From Verrucomicrobiia bacterium (GTDB lineage Bacteria > Verrucomicrobiota > Verrucomicrobiia > Verrucomicrobiales > Akkermansiaceae): a DNA stretch of 17,907 nucleotides. A program made the position numbers and the translations under genes. Numbering within the stretch: position 1 is the first letter of the stretch; every line of letters begins with the position of its first letter. The notes under the pieces were generated by a model. That model was given only the letters and a program-made list of their open reading frames with translations. It did not search any database and was not told the origin of the DNA. Shown here one piece after another: positions 15,453 to 17,907 of the stretch. The DNA lies in assembly GCA_947460915.1 (NCBI GenBank), contig CANHKJ010000032.1, positions 1-17,907 of the forward strand, given 5' to 3'.

Positions 15453-16289
15453 TCAGAACCATTTTTTCTCATCAATCGGCGCAACGATTTCACCCGTATA
15501 CCAGCGATGGGGCATAATCACGCGCTGACTCGCTGATTGGGCTAACCACGCCGACCACCATGAATACGTGCTATTCGCGATAATATGGTGAGACGCTAGA
15601 CTCATCAGGTGAAGATCATAAAGAGGATTTTTTCCTGCCTCAGCGGAATCAACAATGATCTGATCATCATCGCAAAACGTCGATCGGCACCATGAAGGAT
15701 CGTCGGAAAAAATAAAAAATTTTGTATTAGATACTTCCTTGCGCATTTGATTGATGGCAGCGCGATAATAATCCTCATCACACACCTGAAAAACAGAATG
15801 CTGCATGTAATCTCCTCGCCTCACATGCACGGCAACAGTTCCCGGCTGCGCTAGCTCTCGATGAATCTCACTCGACGCACATGCCGAGTTCAGCAGGCTG
15901 CGGAGCTCTTCACGAATTTCCTCCGCAATTTCACCAAAATACCTCGGTGTCTGGAAATATCCGAACAACAAACAATCACTCGGGCACTCCAAAAATCGTG
16001 CATCAAATGATTGATCCGCTGTATTTTCGCGAAAAATAGGCACACTGAGAAATTCCCAGTGGTGCTTTCCTGTGAGCTTGCGCAGAAGGCGCGAGCCTAG
16101 CGAACAAGGTCTAACAACCTCCGCTTGCAAGGGTAATAAGAGAAAGTGCGAAACCTGCGACCATCCTTCGAGATTGAACCAAGAAGCATCCAGAACAAGC
16201 GGCACTTGGTGTTTCTTCGCCAGTACCCGACCGAGCGCATATTGAAATAAATGATTGCCCGTGCGGCCAAGTAAAACGATGCGAATCAT
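15453..16289 (-). CDS. Family 11 glycosyltransferase, alpha-1,2-fucosyltransferase-like
   Basis: A 278-residue GT11 protein. This family uses GDP-fucose to add alpha-1,2-linked fucose to galactose or related acceptors. The key motif HVRRGDY is at 155-161 (HxRRxD donor-binding signature), followed by FIFSDDPSW (192-200) and NSTYSWWSAWL (239-249). The N terminus reads RTGNHLFQYALGRVLA, a variant of the usual GLGNQxFQYA. The start at ATG 16289 matches this conserved N terminus; the frame is open upstream to 16364, but that extension overlaps the DUF268 gene and looks non-coding in this frame. No Shine-Dalgarno is visible. If the specificity holds, the repeat unit contains fucose or a similar deoxysugar, but no GDP-fucose synthesis genes (gmd, fcl) are in the window. 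It is separated by 25 bp from the upstream gene. Confidence 0.91.
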   Translation of the reverse strand: MIRIVLLGRTGNHLFQYALGRVLAKKHQVPLVLDASWFNLEGWSQVSHFLLLPLQAEVVRPCSLGSRLLRKLTGKHHWEFLSVPIFRENTADQSFDARFLECPSDCLLFGYFQTPRYFGEIAEEIREELRSLLNSACASSEIHRELAQPGTVAVHVRRGDYMQHSVFQVCDEDYYRAAINQMRKEVSNTKFFIFSDDPSWCRSTFCDDDQIIVDSAEAGKNPLYDLHLMSLASHHIIANSTYSWWSAWLAQSASQRVIMPHRWYTGEIVAPIDEKKWF

Positions 16290-16314
16290 GGAAATCAATG
16301 GATAGGGCTTCCCT

Positions 16315-17085
16315 CTAACTTTCGCGGATCGCAGCGATGATTGCCACCCCTGACCTACAGCCAAAATTTTCGTTTACGGTGGCAGCCTTCCACTCCACTG
16401 ACTCATGGATACCATCTTGGTCATCAATGTAAGCAAATCGCTCAATCCGCCAGCCTTCGCTGAACCAATTCAATATCGTCTCGGCCGAAAAAATTCGATG
16501 CGCATTGAATTCAATTCTCTGTGGGCCCATCGGCGTCGATAAATAAAACCGCCCTCCAGGCTTGACCATTTTTTTCAGTTGCTGGAGACCTTTGATATGG
16601 CCATCGATGTCCAAAGGATCACCGTAGCGCCCGAGACCAAAATGTTCAATTGTATGCAGGCAAGAGAGTGAATCCGTGCTTGAGCACCACCCCTCGGGGA
16701 GCTCATTCATTAGATTTAATTGATGAAAAACGATGTTACGTGCAGTTCCTGGTGCCTCTCGAATATCTAACACTTCAATTTCTCTGAATACCGAAACACT
16801 ACCGACGAAACCATCGATGCGCGAACCTACATCGATGTGTCGCTCAGGCTGATCTTCATAGAGCCATCGCGCGACCAATTGATCCTGCAAAAAATACGCG
16901 CCGAGATTTCCTGCCGATTCGGCTTTTTCTAGCAAAATCGGCAACTCTTTTCCCCAGTGCCATCCAGACTTTTGCGCGAGATTTTTGATGGTTCTGCGCT
17001 CCAAAAGATAACTCGGGCACTGCAGCAGCGCCCGGATCAAGGCTAGTGGACGGAATCCCGCGTTACGAAAAATGGCTCGGATCAT
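16315..17085 (-). CDS. DUF268 family protein (methyltransferase-like fold)
   Basis: A 256-residue protein that matches the DUF268 family by its signature stretches: RHIDVGSRIDGFVGSV (82-97), VLDIRE (105-110), DSLSCLHTIEHFGLGRYGDP (138-157), DGHIKGLQQL, KPGGRFYLSTPMG and QRIEFNAHRIFS (189-200). The order of these pieces (an acidic-Gly loop, an acidic residue after the second strand, an LHTIEHF segment, then KPGG) parallels class I SAM methyltransferases, so a methyltransferase-like fold is likely, but the function of the family is not established as far as I know. It was first named from nematode proteins, and bacterial members occur in polysaccharide loci. The start at ATG 17085 lies 9 bp after the preceding GT4 gene. 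It may methylate a sugar or act as a scaffold; neither can be shown. Confidence 0.85.
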   Translation of the reverse strand: MIRAIFRNAGFRPLALIRALLQCPSYLLERRTIKNLAQKSGWHWGKELPILLEKAESAGNLGAYFLQDQLVARWLYEDQPERHIDVGSRIDGFVGSVSVFREIEVLDIREAPGTARNIVFHQLNLMNELPEGWCSSTDSLSCLHTIEHFGLGRYGDPLDIDGHIKGLQQLKKMVKPGGRFYLSTPMGPQRIEFNAHRIFSAETILNWFSEGWRIERFAYIDDQDGIHESVEWKAATVNENFGCRSGVAIIAAIRES

Positions 17086-17094
17086 ATCAATGCA

Positions 17095-17907
17095 TTACTT
17101 ACGGGCCAAATCCTGAAAAATCACCATCAACCGAGCGGCCACTTTTTCCGAGGCATAGGTCTCGCGCAACTTCACCCCGTGAGTTCTCACTTCATCGCTC
17201 GTCATCGACATAACATCCTCTAGGGCTGAAATCATGCTATCCATCGATTCAAGGGAAAAACCTCCGCGATGCGTTGTCACGCCCAACACCTCTTCCACCG
17301 ATGTTCCTTCCACAAAGCAAACCGGAGTACCTAAATAATACGCTTCGAGCGCAGGGAGGCCAAAACCTTCAATTTCTGATGGTAAAATCAACGCCTTCGC
17401 CGATTTATAGGCATCTTGCAGCGCATGATCTTCCAGGAACGGGCGCTTCACAATGTTTTTCGACTTGGACAAAATGGGAAGCACCTCGGGAGGTATGGAA
17501 CCAATCAGATGCAAGGAAGGCAGATTCTTGCCATTGACTTCCGCCTCGTACCACCAACGAATCAAGTGAGCCGTGCGTTTATGCGGCTCCACGGATGCCA
17601 AGTGAATGACGTTGTCACCTTTCGCGGGATTTTCTGGCTGCGCGATATTTTCGTAAGCACAGGGCTCGTAAGTTACCTTGATCTCACGTGCGGGGATCTT
17701 ATGTCGGGCCATGAAAGCACGAATTTGTTCACGCGATGATTCTGACACCGTAAGGATACGATCCGCCTTTCTCAGCGTATGCCTGAGAAGTAAAGACCAG
17801 TATGCATACTCCCATCGACAGCGCCATTTGGGGTAATGGTCTTGATCATACTGGATGATCGTATCGTGGACGGTCACCACAGAAGGACGACACATCCCGC
17901 TCAGAAA
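17095..17907 (-). CDS. Family 4 glycosyltransferase (N terminus outside window)
   Basis: This is a GT-B glycosyltransferase whose 5' end is cut by the window edge: the frame stays open to base 17907, and the visible ATG at 17895 sits inside the N-terminal domain (RPSVVTVHDTI), so the true start is upstream. About 270 residues are seen. The C-terminal GT4 domain has the donor-binding stretches LASVEPHKRT, then ALILPSEIEGFGLPALEAYYLGTPV with the EX7E motif (Glu of EGFG and Glu of LEAYY), and SVEEVLG. The VHDTI and ADRILTVSESSREQI elements recall mannosyltransferases of the WbaZ/GumH type, but the sugar is unassigned. It is the first visible gene of the minus-strand glycan run, with 9 bp to the DUF268 gene. 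Confidence 0.92.
   Translation of the reverse strand, partial: FLSGMCRPSVVTVHDTIIQYDQDHYPKWRCRWEYAYWSLLLRHTLRKADRILTVSESSREQIRAFMARHKIPAREIKVTYEPCAYENIAQPENPAKGDNVIHLASVEPHKRTAHLIRWWYEAEVNGKNLPSLHLIGSIPPEVLPILSKSKNIVKRPFLEDHALQDAYKSAKALILPSEIEGFGLPALEAYYLGTPVCFVEGTSVEEVLGVTTHRGGFSLESMDSMISALEDVMSMTSDEVRTHGVKLRETYASEKVAARLMVIFQDLARK

Noticed and set aside
16290..16364. 25-residue extension of the fucosyltransferase-like protein
   Set aside because: GT11 proteins start at the GxGNxxFQYA region; the extension overlaps the DUF268 gene and shows no conserved features.
1..17907. CRISPR array, tRNA, rRNA, transposase or prophage genes
   Set aside because: No regularly spaced direct repeats, no cloverleaf-like stretches noticed in the short spacers, and no mobile-element proteins; coding sequence fills almost all of the window.

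Overview
The window looks like a chromosomal segment from a Gram-negative bacterium of the Planctomycetes-Verrucomicrobia type. The phylum is an inference. It rests on an exosortase/EpsI pair beside a large exopolysaccharide (EPS) locus, moderate GC, an FeoB with a small Cys-rich partner, and mostly absent Shine-Dalgarno sequences. No rRNA, tRNA, CRISPR array, IS element or attachment site was seen. Coding density is very high; the longest gene-free stretch is about 180 bp.

Layout. (1) 1-1069, plus strand: the 3' end of feoB (ferrous iron transporter) and a small FeoB-associated Cys-rich membrane protein. (2) 1134-2833, plus strand: exosortase and EpsI-family protein, overlapping by ATGA. (3) 6167-2834, minus strand: an initiating polyprenyl-phosphate sugar-phosphate transferase, then an O-antigen-ligase/Wzy-like polymerase with a TPR-like tail. 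Its stop codon abuts the epsI-like stop. (4) 6350-7507, plus strand: an unusual VanZ-like membrane protein with an extracytoplasmic N-terminal domain, divergent from the initiating transferase. (5) 17907-7472, minus strand: a long run of glycan-assembly genes in this order: GT4 glycosyltransferase (cut by the window edge), DUF268 protein, GT11 fucosyltransferase-like protein, polytopic membrane protein, DPM1-like GT2, STELLO/DUF288-like glycosyltransferase, GT-C-like membrane protein, SAM methyltransferase, then after a 109-bp gap GT4, GT2 and GT2. Gaps within the run are mostly under 40 bp, so it is probably one or two operons.

How the genes could work together (inference): the initiating transferase puts the first sugar phosphate on undecaprenyl phosphate. 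The GT4, GT2, GT11 and STELLO-like enzymes extend the repeat unit. The methyltransferase (and possibly the DUF268 protein) decorates it. The DPM1-like enzyme may make a polyprenyl-P-sugar donor for one of the GT-C-like membrane proteins. The ligase-family protein polymerises or transfers the glycan outside the membrane. The exosortase/EpsI pair would process C-terminally tagged proteins that may be associated with, or modified by, this polysaccharide. No flippase, chain-length regulator, outer-membrane exporter, nucleotide-sugar pathway or exosortase substrate is visible here; these must lie outside the window.

The most notable points are the STELLO-like enzyme (best known from plant Golgi), the DUF268 protein in the same operon, the VanZ fusion, and the DPM1-like enzyme with an altered DxD motif.
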